Under the pieces are notes generated by a model that made no database searches, had not been told where the DNA came from, and saw nothing but the letters and a program-made list of their open reading frames with translations. 64,000 nt of DNA from Pseudomaricurvus alcaniphilus. Lineage in GTDB: Bacteria; Pseudomonadota; Gammaproteobacteria; Pseudomonadales; Cellvibrionaceae. A program made the position numbers and the translations under genes. The DNA lies in contig NZ_JAAOIX010000002.1 in NCBI RefSeq assembly GCF_011440395.1, positions 248,001-312,000 on the forward strand, given 5' to 3'. This document shows positions 51,302 through 60,269 of the stretch, in pieces (position 1 is the first letter of the stretch; every line of letters begins with the position of its first letter).

Positions 51302-52660
51302 TTATATCTTTAGCGAGGCCACGCGCTTCTTCTCGTTGTTGGCAAAGTCGATCCACTGTACCGCGAACTGTTTGCTGCGCTTGTCCTTGGTCGCTTTCCT
51401 GAATTCCTTGATAGCCGCGTCGTATTTACCCAGGTTGACATTGGCCATACCCATCACAATAGCCAACTGGTCAGGACGCTTGACACCACCACGCTTGGCC
51501 GCTTTTTCGCCCACATCCAGCGCTTTTTCAAACTGGTCGGTATCCAGGTAAATGCCCGCCAGACGCGCGTACAAATCACCCTCGTCTGACTTTTGCGCCG
51601 CCTTTTCCATAACCGGAATGGCCAGTTTCACGTGCTGTGCCAAACGCCAGGCAGTCGCCAGAACTTCAAGATTTTTTGAGGACTCCTCAATAATCTTGTC
51701 TTTCATGCCCTTTTCGATAATTCGCGCCGACTTATAAGGCACTTCAGCACCGAGGAACAAGTAGGCAAGGTTCAGCAGCTCCTTCTCGTTGGTCAACTCA
51801 CCCATCAGGTAGAGCGTTTCCATCGCGTGCAGCTGGTTGGATTCCTGCTCAGTCGCACCGTAGAGGCCAGCCAATTGCTTCCAATAGGTAGGCTTGGGAT
51901 AGTGACGCACCATCTTGGTGAGAATCTCGATAACTTTTTTGTTATCACCTTTCTCGTAGTAAATAGCACGCTGCAACGAATACCAGTTTTCCTTCGGCAC
52001 CTTGTCCTTGGATTCAAAGTCGTTTACCGCAAAGTCGACGTTTTTACGCGCCTTCTCCATGTCACCGACCTGGTAATAACCCTGGGCCAACAATACATAG
52101 GCATCAGCGCCGATGATGGTTTGCAAGGACATCCACTCTTCCAGCCTGGTTACCGCACCGCGATAATCTTCCTGTACAAACAGCAACTGGGCGAGGGTAT
52201 ACAGGGTGCCCAATTGCAAGGCATCACTGAGTTCTTCCTCTTTTAACAGGCGCTCGTAATAGCGGATAGCTTCAGGGTAGTTTTCCAGCGAATAGTAGAC
52301 CCAGCCATAATAATTCCAGACGTTGGCCCGTTCGTAGCTGGTGTATTTATCCACCTTGCTTCGTTCGAGGTCCTTCAGCTCCTCTAGGGCACCTTTCCAG
52401 TCGTTGGCCTCAGTTTTCTCCTGGATAGCCCCAAAGTCTTTAAAGACACTCTGGCGCAGCGAATAAGTTTTTTTCGTTTTGTATTCAGTTGGTTTTTTTT
52501 CGTCATCTGCGGCGAATACACTGCCTGCGCTGAGCCCGCTAAAACCCGCGGACTGCAACACTACACTGGATACCGCCGGGGCCATTACGATTGGGGCCAC
52601 CAGGAACGCCTGCCTGACGAACTTCGAAAGCCTGGTCGTCATCATCATAGTCTTTCCCAT
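51302..52660 (-). CDS. TPR-repeat periplasmic protein of the TonB2 operon
   Basis: A 452-residue protein with a signal peptide ending near SVFAAD and at least eight TPR-like helical repeats, for example VWNYYGWVYYSLENYPEAIR, LAQLLFVQEDYRGAVTRLEE and LAGIYLDTDQFEKALDVGEK. Similar TPR proteins accompany TtpC-TonB2 systems of Vibrio and marine gammaproteobacteria. Its exact role is unproven; a scaffold or assembly factor for the energy-transducing complex is the usual inference. The ATG lies three bases after the tonB stop. It is the last gene of the operon and is followed by a strong terminator. Confidence 0.88.
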   Translation of the reverse strand: MGKTMMMTTRLSKFVRQAFLVAPIVMAPAVSSVVLQSAGFSGLSAGSVFAADDEKKPTEYKTKKTYSLRQSVFKDFGAIQEKTEANDWKGALEELKDLERSKVDKYTSYERANVWNYYGWVYYSLENYPEAIRYYERLLKEEELSDALQLGTLYTLAQLLFVQEDYRGAVTRLEEWMSLQTIIGADAYVLLAQGYYQVGDMEKARKNVDFAVNDFESKDKVPKENWYSLQRAIYYEKGDNKKVIEILTKMVRHYPKPTYWKQLAGLYGATEQESNQLHAMETLYLMGELTNEKELLNLAYLFLGAEVPYKSARIIEKGMKDKIIEESSKNLEVLATAWRLAQHVKLAIPVMEKAAQKSDEGDLYARLAGIYLDTDQFEKALDVGEKAAKRGGVKRPDQLAIVMGMANVNLGKYDAAIKEFRKATKDKRSKQFAVQWIDFANNEKKRVASLKI

Positions 52661-52663
52661 TCT

Positions 52664-53299
52664 TTAATCGGCAATTGTAAAGGTAATCTTGTTGCGCACG
52701 CCGGGCACTTCCACAGCTTCGCCGTCAATGACGCGAGGCTTGTACTTGAATTTCAGAGCTGCCTTTTCTGCGGCGCTGTTAAAGATCGAGGATTCGCTTA
52801 ACTCCCCACCCTTACGACCTGCCATACCTTCGATAGTCACCGGATCCCTGACCGAGCCATTGGTTGTCACTGTAAATTCGACAATAGCATAGCCCTCAAG
52901 ACCTCGGCTCAGGGCACGAGACGGGTACTGCGGCTGCACCTTGACGATAGGCAGATACTCACCATCACCACCAAAGCCACCGACACCTTTGACACTCAAG
53001 TTGGGATTGACCTTGGGAGCAGCCATGCTCAATGCATCCGGGTTGACATCCGGCTGATCGAACTCGGGCTCAGGCATATCCGGCGGCGGCTCATCCACTT
53101 CTTCCGGCTTGTCCGGCTTCTCCGTGTCGTACTTGGTTTCAATTTGGCGCTCAGGCATCAAGATATCGGCTACCTTGCGCTCCTCCACTTCCTCTGGCGG
53201 CTTGTTATTGGCTTCGATAAGGGCGTGCATCAAGAACAGTAACCCAAATGTCGTGCCCGCTGCCAACGCTGCCGCTATAAGTACTCTAGCAAATATCAT
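52664..53299 (-). CDS. TonB2-type energy transducer
   Basis: A 211-residue TonB-family protein: an N-terminal membrane anchor (VLIAAALAAGTTFGLLFLMH), a periplasmic Pro/Glu/Asp-rich stretch (about 35-85; DEPPPDMPEPEFDQP) and the TonB C-terminal domain (IVKVQPQYPSRALSRGLEGY onwards, ending in ITFTIAD). The short linker is typical of TonB2 rather than TonB1. It would transmit proton-motive force from ExbB/ExbD/TtpC to outer-membrane receptors. It lies 6 bp after exbD. Confidence 0.93.
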   Translation of the reverse strand: MIFARVLIAAALAAGTTFGLLFLMHALIEANNKPPEEVEERKVADILMPERQIETKYDTEKPDKPEEVDEPPPDMPEPEFDQPDVNPDALSMAAPKVNPNLSVKGVGGFGGDGEYLPIVKVQPQYPSRALSRGLEGYAIVEFTVTTNGSVRDPVTIEGMAGRKGGELSESSIFNSAAEKAALKFKYKPRVIDGEAVEVPGVRNKITFTIAD

Positions 53300-53305
53300 A
53301 ACGAT

Positions 53306-53710
53306 CTATTTCTTCTCAGTAGATACAGAAACGTCCAATACACCCGCCTCACGCGCTGCCTCGGCAACCTTGGTAAGGGTTTCTATATTGGATTCATCGT
53401 CCGCCTGGATCACAAGCGCACCCTTGGGGTTTTCCGCATGCATTCTCTCTATAACGCCTTTGACAGCACGAATATCGACCTGGTTCTTGTCGATCCAAAC
53501 CTCGTTATTGGCGCTGACTGCGACAAGAATATTGGCACTTTTCTTCAGTTCGGCAGTGGTCGCATCGGGGCGATTGATTTCGATGCCAGCCTCTTTAATA
53601 AACGAAGCAGTTACGATGAAGAAGATCAGCATAATAAAGACCACATCCAGCATTGGCGTGAGGTCGATTGCATTCTGATCGTCGTCACCAGACTTTCTTT
53701 TTCTGGCCAT
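53306..53710 (-). CDS. exbD: ExbD-family proton channel subunit
   Basis: A 134-residue ExbD: one N-terminal membrane segment (MLDVVFIMLIFFIVTASF) containing the conserved proton-path aspartate (TPMLDVVF), then a periplasmic domain. The very basic N-terminus (MARKRKSGDDD) is cytoplasmic. It pairs with ExbB (53755-54282) and probably TtpC, and lies between exbB and tonB, the usual order of TonB2 operons. Confidence 0.93.
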   Translation of the reverse strand: MARKRKSGDDDQNAIDLTPMLDVVFIMLIFFIVTASFIKEAGIEINRPDATTAELKKSANILVAVSANNEVWIDKNQVDIRAVKGVIERMHAENPKGALVIQADDESNIETLTKVAEAAREAGVLDVSVSTEKK

Positions 53711-53754
53711 GTTAACTCTCTTGTATAACCGTTTAATGCCTTGTTAATGAGCCC

Positions 53755-54282
53755 TTAATGGTCCATTGTCAAGTGGTCTTCGAGCAGCTGGCTTTCTCGT
53801 TCCGCGGTACGGGTTATATAAGTGTTACCGAACACCCCTGAAAGGGCTGCCACCATGCCCGCCATTGTCGGGATAGTAGCCTTGGAGACACCGCCGGCCA
53901 TAGCCTTGGCATCGCCACCGCCGGTCAGGGCAAGAACGGTAAACACGTCAATCATTCCGGTCACGGTACCGAGCAGTCCGAACAGTGGCGCTAGCGCCAC
54001 CATGGTGGCCACCATGTCCATATTGACATTGACCTTTTCGGATACCCGGGAAATCAGCGCGTAGCGGACCTGGTGCGCATTCCATGATTTGCGCTCGGGA
54101 CGTAACTCCCAAGTATCCAGGGCGTTTTGAACATCTTTCTTCAAACCGCCGTGGAAGTACCAGATTCGCTCGAAGATTAGAGTCCACATGACAAAGGTCA
54201 GGCCGGCGATCAAGTATAAAATTGGGCCGCCCTGAGCCATAAAGGCTTGAATGGCTGCTAGTGCGTCCATCAATGCCAGCAT
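53755..54282 (-). CDS. exbB: ExbB-family proton channel subunit
   Basis: A 175-residue MotA/TolQ/ExbB protein with three predicted membrane segments. The conserved third-helix region is visible as VALAPLFGLLGTVTGMIDVF, followed by ISKATIPTMAGMVAAL-like residues typical of the proton-conducting helices. An N-terminal segment (YLIAGLTFVMWTLIFERIWY) is TM1. It is the short ExbB2 form that cooperates with TtpC, whose gene ends 10 bp upstream. Confidence 0.92.
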   Translation of the reverse strand: MLALMDALAAIQAFMAQGGPILYLIAGLTFVMWTLIFERIWYFHGGLKKDVQNALDTWELRPERKSWNAHQVRYALISRVSEKVNVNMDMVATMVALAPLFGLLGTVTGMIDVFTVLALTGGGDAKAMAGGVSKATIPTMAGMVAALSGVFGNTYITRTAERESQLLEDHLTMDH

Positions 54283-54292
54283 GTGAATTCTC

Positions 54293-55669
54293 CTACTTGG
54301 CTTCTACGTTTTCAGCAATTATGCCGGCTGACTGCTCATCCAGGATATGGAGAACACGCTTGGCACGACCATTCACGAGAGTGTGCATAAGAACAGTTGG
54401 GATGGCCACCACCAGACCCAGAACCGTTGTCACCAGTGCACCTGAGATACCGCCGGCCATGGCCTTCGGATCACCGGCACCAAAGATGGTAATCGCCTGG
54501 AAGGTGATGATCATACCGGTCACCGTACCCAGCAGACCCAACAGCGGTGCCACCATGGAGATAATCTTCAGCAGGTTGAGACCGGATTCGATGGCTGGGC
54601 GCTCCTTGAGCACGGCCTCTTCCAGTTTCAGCTCCAGTGACTCGCCATCCATACCCTTGTTGTCTTCGGCAATCTTCAGGATGCGACCCAACGGGTTGTT
54701 GGTATTGGCGGCAGGATTCTTCAGCTGCGAGCTAACCTTGCTACTGATGCCCGCCAGCACGATAAAGCGCCAGATTGCCAACAGCATGGCAAACACACCC
54801 ACACCGGAGATGATGTAGCCCACAAGGCCACCCTGGTGCCAGCGCTCAACAATTGAAGGACTGTTGATCAGTGCCGCCAGGAAGGAACCGCCCGATGGAC
54901 CGGTGGGGTCGATACCGACGCGAGTGAAGCCACTGGTGGCGGACTGCAACTCAGCTGCAGCGGAGAGCAGCGATCCCTCAGGCTGGCGAGTCAACTCGGC
55001 CACTTTCTCGCCTTTGGACAGGAACTCCAGGTATTTGCCGTTGGACAGCAACTGGTAGTTACCCACCCGGACAATGTCCTGCTGGGTCTGCTCACCACTG
55101 GGGCTGATGACCGTACCGGCGAACTTGACAACCTTGCTACCTTCGAGGGTTTCTCTTTGAATCTCATACCAGAGACGCTCGATTTCCTCGATGGTTGGCA
55201 GCTGGGTAGCGCTGTTCATTTTCTCGATCAATGTATCGAGAAACTGTGCGCGGCCAGGGTATTGCGCCGAGACGATTGAAGTGCTGATGCTGTTGCGCAG
55301 ATCGCCAGCGGTTGACGTCAAGTGACCGAACAGTTCTTTCAGAGAGCCGAGGCGCTCCTGCAACTGCTTGCGCTTGGCGGAAACGTCCAGCTCTTGCTGC
55401 TCGTAGGTTTTCTCGAGACGGGTGGAGCGATCTTCCTCTTGCTCCTTGGTCTTGACAGCCGCATTCAGCAAGCTCTGCTGGTTGGCTTTTTCGCGACGGA
55501 ATTCCGCCTCGCGTTTTTGATGCTCGGCAGACTCGGAAATCTTGCTCTGCTTAACCATGTTCAGCAGTTGCTCAAGAGTCTGGGCTTTTTCCTGGGCAAA
55601 TACTGGACTCGCCGCCAGAGCACCCAATGCTGCCACTGCCAGGCAGCGTTTAGCAAATTTCATGTTCAT
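54293..55669 (-). CDS. TtpC-like protein: periplasmic coiled coil plus ExbB domain
   Basis: A 458-residue protein matching TtpC of Vibrio TonB2 systems. It has a signal peptide (LAVAALGALAASPVFAQEK), a long coiled-coil region (about 25-120, rich in Glu/Lys/Arg), a mixed periplasmic domain, and a C-terminal MotA/TolQ/ExbB domain (about 280-458) with SMVAPLLGLLGTVTGMIITF. Two ExbB-type subunits in one operon are the hallmark of the TtpC-dependent system. Its ATG overlaps the DUF3450 stop by four bases. Confidence 0.92.
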   Translation of the reverse strand: MNMKFAKRCLAVAALGALAASPVFAQEKAQTLEQLLNMVKQSKISESAEHQKREAEFRREKANQQSLLNAAVKTKEQEEDRSTRLEKTYEQQELDVSAKRKQLQERLGSLKELFGHLTSTAGDLRNSISTSIVSAQYPGRAQFLDTLIEKMNSATQLPTIEEIERLWYEIQRETLEGSKVVKFAGTVISPSGEQTQQDIVRVGNYQLLSNGKYLEFLSKGEKVAELTRQPEGSLLSAAAELQSATSGFTRVGIDPTGPSGGSFLAALINSPSIVERWHQGGLVGYIISGVGVFAMLLAIWRFIVLAGISSKVSSQLKNPAANTNNPLGRILKIAEDNKGMDGESLELKLEEAVLKERPAIESGLNLLKIISMVAPLLGLLGTVTGMIITFQAITIFGAGDPKAMAGGISGALVTTVLGLVVAIPTVLMHTLVNGRAKRVLHILDEQSAGIIAENVEAK

Positions 55670-56451
55670 TGCGCAGCCTCCGGAGCCAGAATTGGTAATT
55701 TGAGTACTTCAATAGAAGCTTGCTTCTTGGCAATTCGGATTCCCTTGAGAATGGCACTGCGGTACTCGCCTGCGTCCAACTCAACCCAGGTACGCTGGCG
55801 TTGGTCCCAGGCCCCGGAGAGCTCGGTATCCTTGGTTTGATACATCAGGGCAACACGGCCGACGCGCAGAACATTCACTTCGCGCTCCTGTCCGTTCACT
55901 TCCAGTGTATCTTCGTAGGTATCCATTCTGCGGCCGTACTCAGATTCGATCTTGTAGGCCTCAAGAATCTGGCGAAATTTCTCCGCCACAGAGATGTCGG
56001 CGCGATCCTGGTTATTAACCAGCATTTCCAGACGCTCTTGCCGCTCAGTCATATGGAAAGGCACATCGAGAGCAACATACTGCTCCAGCGCTTCCAACAT
56101 CTTGATGATCAGCGGCTGGATTTGTCTCTCGATCACGGTGACGTTTTCGATCGACTCTTCCAGTTGAGATATCACTTTCAGCTGATTAGCAATCTGCTTC
56201 TCGAGCTGTGCGTTGTACACCCGCAGACCTTCGATCTGCTTGTTTACAACCTTGAACTCATTCAGCAGGCTGGACGTCTGCTCAGCAATCTTGTCAACTT
56301 GCTGCTGAGACGCCTGCGCAAGCTTGGTCTTTTCCTGACCAACTTGCAAAATGGAGTCCAACGTTTGGTCCGCCTGTGCAACGCTTCCAAAGAGCGCGCC
56401 AGCAGAAAGCACAGTGGACAGAGCCACGGCTTTAAATCGCTGCTTCTTCAT
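55666..56451 (-). CDS. DUF3450 periplasmic coiled-coil protein of the TonB2 operon
   Basis: A 261-residue protein of the DUF3450 family, usually the first gene of TtpC-TonB2 operons. A signal peptide (ALFGSVAQA then DQ) precedes a coiled coil (about 30-110, with QLEKQIANQLKVISQLEES) and a globular C-terminus with ALMYQTKDTELSGAWDQRQR. Function is unknown; a periplasmic partner of TtpC is likely from co-occurrence. The ATG at 56451 precedes the signal peptide; the longer frame is rejected. The stop overlaps the ttpC-like start (ATGA). Confidence 0.9.
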   Translation of the reverse strand: MKKQRFKAVALSTVLSAGALFGSVAQADQTLDSILQVGQEKTKLAQASQQQVDKIAEQTSSLLNEFKVVNKQIEGLRVYNAQLEKQIANQLKVISQLEESIENVTVIERQIQPLIIKMLEALEQYVALDVPFHMTERQERLEMLVNNQDRADISVAEKFRQILEAYKIESEYGRRMDTYEDTLEVNGQEREVNVLRVGRVALMYQTKDTELSGAWDQRQRTWVELDAGEYRSAILKGIRIAKKQASIEVLKLPILAPEAAQ

Positions 56452-56584
56452 AAATCCCCCAGGTGGGTACATACAATCAATTCTTGCTAGTTTTTTGCGG
56501 CCAGCATTGGAGAGAGGGCCGCTCTGTCGTTTTCGTTTGTCGGGAGCCGACAAATTGAGCTTGGCAATTTAATAACAGCGAACT

Positions 56585-56601
56585 TAAACATTCAATGTTT
56601 A
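56585..56601. promoter_or_regulatory. 17-bp palindrome upstream of the TonB2 operon
   Basis: TAAACATT (56585-56592), a central C and AATGTTTA (56594-56601) form a perfect inverted repeat 134 bp upstream of the operon's first ATG. It does not match the Fur consensus closely. A repressor or activator site for the operon, or for a promoter within the 200-bp gap to folA, is the likely reading. Confidence 0.5.
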
Positions 56602-56769
56602 TTCCCGATTCATGCCACCATGTGTAGAAAGGTATCATGCCCGGTAACACATTATTTTTTACAGCCGGGAATATCGGTAACGAGAGCACAAAACGAAAAA
56701 AGCCTTTGAAAGTTAGTGGATTATCACTTGGTGATTACTAACAGCCTGAATAAGTCCAGCAATCCAAAA

Positions 56770-57288
56770 TCAGGACCGCCGCGTGCGCGCCGCCTCCAAA
56801 GTAACAAATGCGTAGCCGTAACTGTCACCCTCTGCGGGGTGCTCTTCGCGCGCCGCTTCAACCCAGTCCGCCGCGTCGAGCAAAGGGAACCACGCGTCAC
56901 CGGCGCAGGCGTGGTGAACCTCGGTCAAATAGATGCGCGCAGCCAAGGGCAGCGCTTCAGCATACACCTGGGCACCGCCAATAACCATGATTTCCAGCGG
57001 CTCTTCTGCCGCCGCCAACTCTATGGCTTGCGCCAGGCTGGCAGCACTGCGCACACCCGGAGCAGCCCAGCCGGGCTGACGGCTAATGACGATGTTAAGC
57101 CGGCCAGGCAGGGGCCGGCCTATGGACTCAAAAGTCTTACGGCCCATAATGATCGGCTTGCCCATGGTCACTTGCTTGAAATGGCGCAGGTCTGCCGGCA
57201 GGTGCCAGGGCAGCTGGTTGTTGCGACCGATCACGCGATTGCTGGCCTGGGCTACGATCAGGGCGACGTCGGGCCTGGTACTGGACAT
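56770..57288 (-). CDS. folA: Dihydrofolate reductase
   Basis: A 172-residue DHFR that reduces dihydrofolate to tetrahydrofolate with NADPH. Signatures seen are VAQASNRVIGRNNQLPWHLP at the N-terminus, GKPIIMGRKTFESIGRPLPG and MVIGGAQVYAEALPLA. Length is slightly above E. coli FolA (159). It lies 26 bp downstream of thyA on the same strand, a functional pair, since ThyA produces dihydrofolate. The gap to the TonB2 operon (56452-56769) has no gene. Confidence 0.96.
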   Translation of the reverse strand: MSSTRPDVALIVAQASNRVIGRNNQLPWHLPADLRHFKQVTMGKPIIMGRKTFESIGRPLPGRLNIVISRQPGWAAPGVRSAASLAQAIELAAAEEPLEIMVIGGAQVYAEALPLAARIYLTEVHHACAGDAWFPLLDAADWVEAAREEHPAEGDSYGYAFVTLEAARTRRS

Positions 57289-57314
57289 AGAAAACTCTCT
57301 TCCGGGATTACAAT

Positions 57315-58148
57315 TTAGATTGCCACCGGTGCGGCAATCGCCGGGTGCGGATCGTAGCCCTCGATCTGGAAGTCTTCAAAGCGGTAATCGTAAATAGACT
57401 CCGGGCGCCGGATAATTTTTAACCTGGGCAGCGGCCGCGGCTCACGTCCGAGCTGCAAGCGCACCTGCTCTTCGTGATTGGAATAGATATGGCTGTCACC
57501 GGTGGTGACGACAATCTCACCCACGTCGAGATCGCTTTGCTGAGCCAGCATATGGGTCAGCAGTGCGAGACTGGCAGTGTTGTAGGGCAGCCCCAGCAGT
57601 GAGTCGGAGCTGCGGATATAGAGCTGCGCCGAGAGTCGCCCTGCGGCGACGTAGAATTGATACAACAAGTGACAGGGTGGCAACGCCATCTTGCCCCGGG
57701 CGGCGTTTTCCTGCGGCGACAGACTTTCATCCGGCAGGTACTCGACGTTCCAGCCGTGAAACAGGATACGGCGGCTGTCCGGGTTGTTGCGCAGACAATC
57801 CATGACGTAGTCTATCTGGTTGATAGTGCCGCCGTCTTTGGTGGGCCAGGCGGTCCACTGCTTGCCGTAAATCGGCCCCAGGTCACCGTTTTCCAGAGCC
57901 CACTCGTTCCAGATGGAAACCCCGTGCTGGCGCAGCCAATTGTTGTTGGTATCGCCGCGCAAAAACCAGATCAACTCATTGGCAATGCTCTTAAAGTGCA
58001 ATTTCTTGGTGGTCAATAACGGGAAGCCCTGGTTAAGGTCGTGCCGAAACTGGCGCCCAAAAACCGAGCGGGTCCCCGTGCCGGTGCGATCGCCTTTCAG
58101 GGTGCCATTCTCGAGGATATCCTCGAGCAATTCCAAATACTGTTTCAC
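57315..58148 (-). CDS. thyA: Thymidylate synthase
   Basis: A 277-residue ThyA converting dUMP to dTMP with methylene-tetrahydrofolate. Signatures include [32 protein letters not shown], and the catalytic cysteine C159 in [12 protein letters not shown]. The short length and an insertion near residue 100-115 place it in the common bacterial group (E. coli 264). It is 15 bp after lgt and 26 bp before folA, within the conserved rppH-ptsP-lgt-thyA order. Confidence 0.97.
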   Translation of the reverse strand: MKQYLELLEDILENGTLKGDRTGTGTRSVFGRQFRHDLNQGFPLLTTKKLHFKSIANELIWFLRGDTNNNWLRQHGVSIWNEWALENGDLGPIYGKQWTAWPTKDGGTINQIDYVMDCLRNNPDSRRILFHGWNVEYLPDESLSPQENAARGKMALPPCHLLYQFYVAAGRLSAQLYIRSSDSLLGLPYNTASLALLTHMLAQQSDLDVGEIVVTTGDSHIYSNHEEQVRLQLGREPRPLPRLKIIRRPESIYDYRFEDFQIEGYDPHPAIAAPVAI

Positions 58149-58163
58149 AACTGACTCCGGTAC

Positions 58164-59021
58164 TTAAGCTTGCTCGGGGGCAGGCTTTGCTTGATTGGTT
58201 TTGTTTGAATCCTTGCGCAGCCAGGCGCACAGCAGGAGCAGGACGCCCAGCGCAATCATCGGCGTGCTCAGCAATTGGCCACGAGTCAGCCAGCCCTGCC
58301 AGTCAAAACCGATATGACTGTCCGGCTCGCGGAAAAATTCCACCACAAAACGAAACAGGCCGTACAGCAGTAAAAACAGGCCGCTGACGGCCATTCTCGG
58401 GCGCGGCCGACTGGAAAACCAGAACAGCACCACAAACAGAACCAATCCCTCCAGCGCTGCCTGGTAGAGTTGCGACGGGTGACGGGGGAGCAGCAGTGGG
58501 TCCCTGGGGAATACCATCGCCCAGGGGACATCGGCGGCGCGCCCCCACAACTCCTGGCCAATAAAATTCCCCAGCCGGCCGAGCCCGAGGCCGATGGGTA
58601 CCAGCGGGGCGATAAAATCGGTAACCGCAAAGAAAGGCTGGCGCAGTTGACGCGCGTAGACCGCCATCGCCAGTATCACCCCGAGCATACCGCCGTGAAA
58701 GGACATGCCACCCTCCCAGACTCGCAGCAACCAGGCCGGGTCTGCCAGAAAGCGGTCAAAGTGATAAAACAGCACGTAACCGACACGACCGCCGAGCACC
58801 ACCCCAACAGCGCCGTAGACAATCAGGTTCTCAACCTGCTGGGGCCGGCAGGGAGAACCCGGGCGTCGTGCCCGCCACATGGCCAGCGACCAGGCGGCGA
58901 TAAAACCGAGCAGGTACATCAAGCCGTACCAGTGCACCTGCAGGGGGCCCAGTACCACGCCGAACAATTCGAAGGGACCGAGCGCCAGCGCCACCGGGTC
59001 AATTGCAGGATAAGTTAACAT
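58164..59021 (-). CDS. lgt: Phosphatidylglycerol-prolipoprotein diacylglyceryl transferase
   Basis: A 285-residue seven-TM enzyme that attaches diacylglycerol to the lipobox cysteine of prolipoproteins. The signature is visible as [14 protein letters not shown] (the E. coli form is GRIGNFINGELWGR), with [10 protein letters not shown] and [15 protein letters not shown] in the first half. It lies 15 bp upstream of thyA, the standard gammaproteobacterial order. The 308-bp gap upstream (59022-59329) carries the degenerate 17-bp repeats. Confidence 0.95.
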   Translation of the reverse strand: MLTYPAIDPVALALGPFELFGVVLGPLQVHWYGLMYLLGFIAAWSLAMWRARRPGSPCRPQQVENLIVYGAVGVVLGGRVGYVLFYHFDRFLADPAWLLRVWEGGMSFHGGMLGVILAMAVYARQLRQPFFAVTDFIAPLVPIGLGLGRLGNFIGQELWGRAADVPWAMVFPRDPLLLPRHPSQLYQAALEGLVLFVVLFWFSSRPRPRMAVSGLFLLLYGLFRFVVEFFREPDSHIGFDWQGWLTRGQLLSTPMIALGVLLLLCAWLRKDSNKTNQAKPAPEQA

Positions 59022-59229
59022 AAGCGCTTTAATTTCAGGTTGGTTACAGTATCAGGTAAAAGTGTCAGCCAGACTGATCCGCCCCGACTGGCGGCCATCA
59101 TACCACTCGGCAGCAGTGATGCGGCAATCGGCAGCGCCCGGGCAAACATCGCGAGCACCGGGTACAGAGCAGGTAAATTTCACCAGGCGCTCAAATCCGG
59201 GCCGGCATTATCCCCGTTTATTACGTTAA

Positions 59230-59297
59230 ACTCCAATCTGGTCTTAACTCCGATCCGGGTTAAACTGAACACCCGATTGCACTCCGATCCCGGTCAA
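59230..59297. repeat. Degenerate tandem 17-bp repeats between lgt and the NRDE gene
   Basis: Four 17-bp units start at 59230, 59247, 59264 and 59281; the second and fourth begin ACTCCGATCC and share 14 of 17 positions, the first begins ACTCCAATCT and the third is more diverged. A fifth weak unit may start at 59298. They lie in the 308-bp gap between the divergent lgt and NRDE genes, which otherwise has no gene. Purpose unknown; operator-like repeats for the divergent promoters are possible. Confidence 0.5.
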
Positions 59298-59329
59298 ACG
59301 CCAATGCCCTACTCTGTCGCCAAAACTCT

Positions 59330-60106
59330 ATGTGCCTGATCATCCTCGCCTGGCAAGCCCACCCTGACTATCCATTAATCGTCGCCGCTAACCGCGACGA
59401 GTTTTACGCCCGTCCCACCCGCAGCGCTCACTTTTGGCCAGATCATCCGCAAATTCTCGCCGGCCGCGACCTGCAGGCGGGCGGCACCTGGCTCGGGGTC
59501 AACCGCGCGGGCCACCTGGCGGCGGTCACCAATGTCAGGAACCCGGCCGACAATCTGCCCAGGCCCCGCTCCCGGGGCGAACTGCCGAGTGAGTTTTTGT
59601 GCGGCGACGGCGACATTGATAGAGCGCTGCAAGACATCGGTGCCCGCCACGACCAGTACAACGGCTTTAACTTGCTGCTCGCCAATCGCACGCAGCTGGC
59701 CTACACCTCCAATCGCGGCACCACAGCACCCGCCCTCGATGCGGGCGTCTACGGCCTCAGCAATGCCACCCTCGACACCCCCTGGCCCAAGGTCCGCACC
59801 GCCAAAAACGAGATGCTCGATATACTCACCAGGGACTGGCAGGAGCTCAGTGCGCGGCAGGCGGATTTATTCCAACTGCTGGCGGATGAGCGCCACGCCG
59901 CCGCCGAGGAGTTGCCGGACACCGGGGTCGGCCTGGAACAGGAGAGACAACTGTCACCGCGCTTTATCAGCAGTAATGAGTACGGTACCCGCGCCTCCAC
60001 GGTGGTCATTGTGCACCGCAGCGGGCGCTTGCACTTCAGCGAGCGGGAGTTCAAGCGAGAGAGTTTGGTCGGCAGGCAGCAACACCAGTTGCAGCTGCGG
60101 GATTAA
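59330..60106 (+). CDS. NRDE family protein (TANGO2-like)
   Basis: A 258-residue protein of the NRDE/TANGO2 family. It starts MCLIILAWQAHPDYPLIVAA with the conserved NRDE motif in AANRDEFYARPT, then GRDLQAGGTWLGVNRAGHLA and GNSRGE-like PRSRGELPSEFL, both family hallmarks, and ends in STVVIVHRSGRLHFSEREF. The Cys2/NRDE arrangement resembles N-terminal nucleophile enzymes. Family members have been linked to haem handling in eukaryotes and some bacteria; the bacterial role is not settled. No clear ribosome-binding site precedes the ATG. It is convergent with ptsP. Confidence 0.9.
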   Translation: MCLIILAWQAHPDYPLIVAANRDEFYARPTRSAHFWPDHPQILAGRDLQAGGTWLGVNRAGHLAAVTNVRNPADNLPRPRSRGELPSEFLCGDGDIDRALQDIGARHDQYNGFNLLLANRTQLAYTSNRGTTAPALDAGVYGLSNATLDTPWPKVRTAKNEMLDILTRDWQELSARQADLFQLLADERHAAAEELPDTGVGLEQERQLSPRFISSNEYGTRASTVVIVHRSGRLHFSEREFKRESLVGRQQHQLQLRD

Positions 60107-60167
60107 AACAGGGAACGCAGCAATCCATTTGATGAACCGGTGTGGCACCGCCGAACCGGCTCGTCCA

Positions 60168-60233
60168 TGCGGCGCCGTTCACAAAGCGCCGCAGCTGAAA
60201 AAGCTTCCGGGCTTTTAAACCTGCGGCGCCGCA
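60168..60233. terminator. Clustered hairpins between the convergent NRDE and ptsP genes
   Basis: TGCGGCGC (60168-60175) pairs with GCGCCGCA (60186-60193); AAAAGC/GCTTTT (60199-60204, 60211-60216) forms a second hairpin; TGCGGCGCCGCA (60222-60233) is a 12-bp palindrome built of the same halves. The middle hairpin ends in T-rich sequence in both directions and is the best terminator candidate for both genes. Confidence 0.55.
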
Positions 60234-60269
60234 ATACTACAGGCAGAGGCGCGCGGCCAGTGCCGGCTT

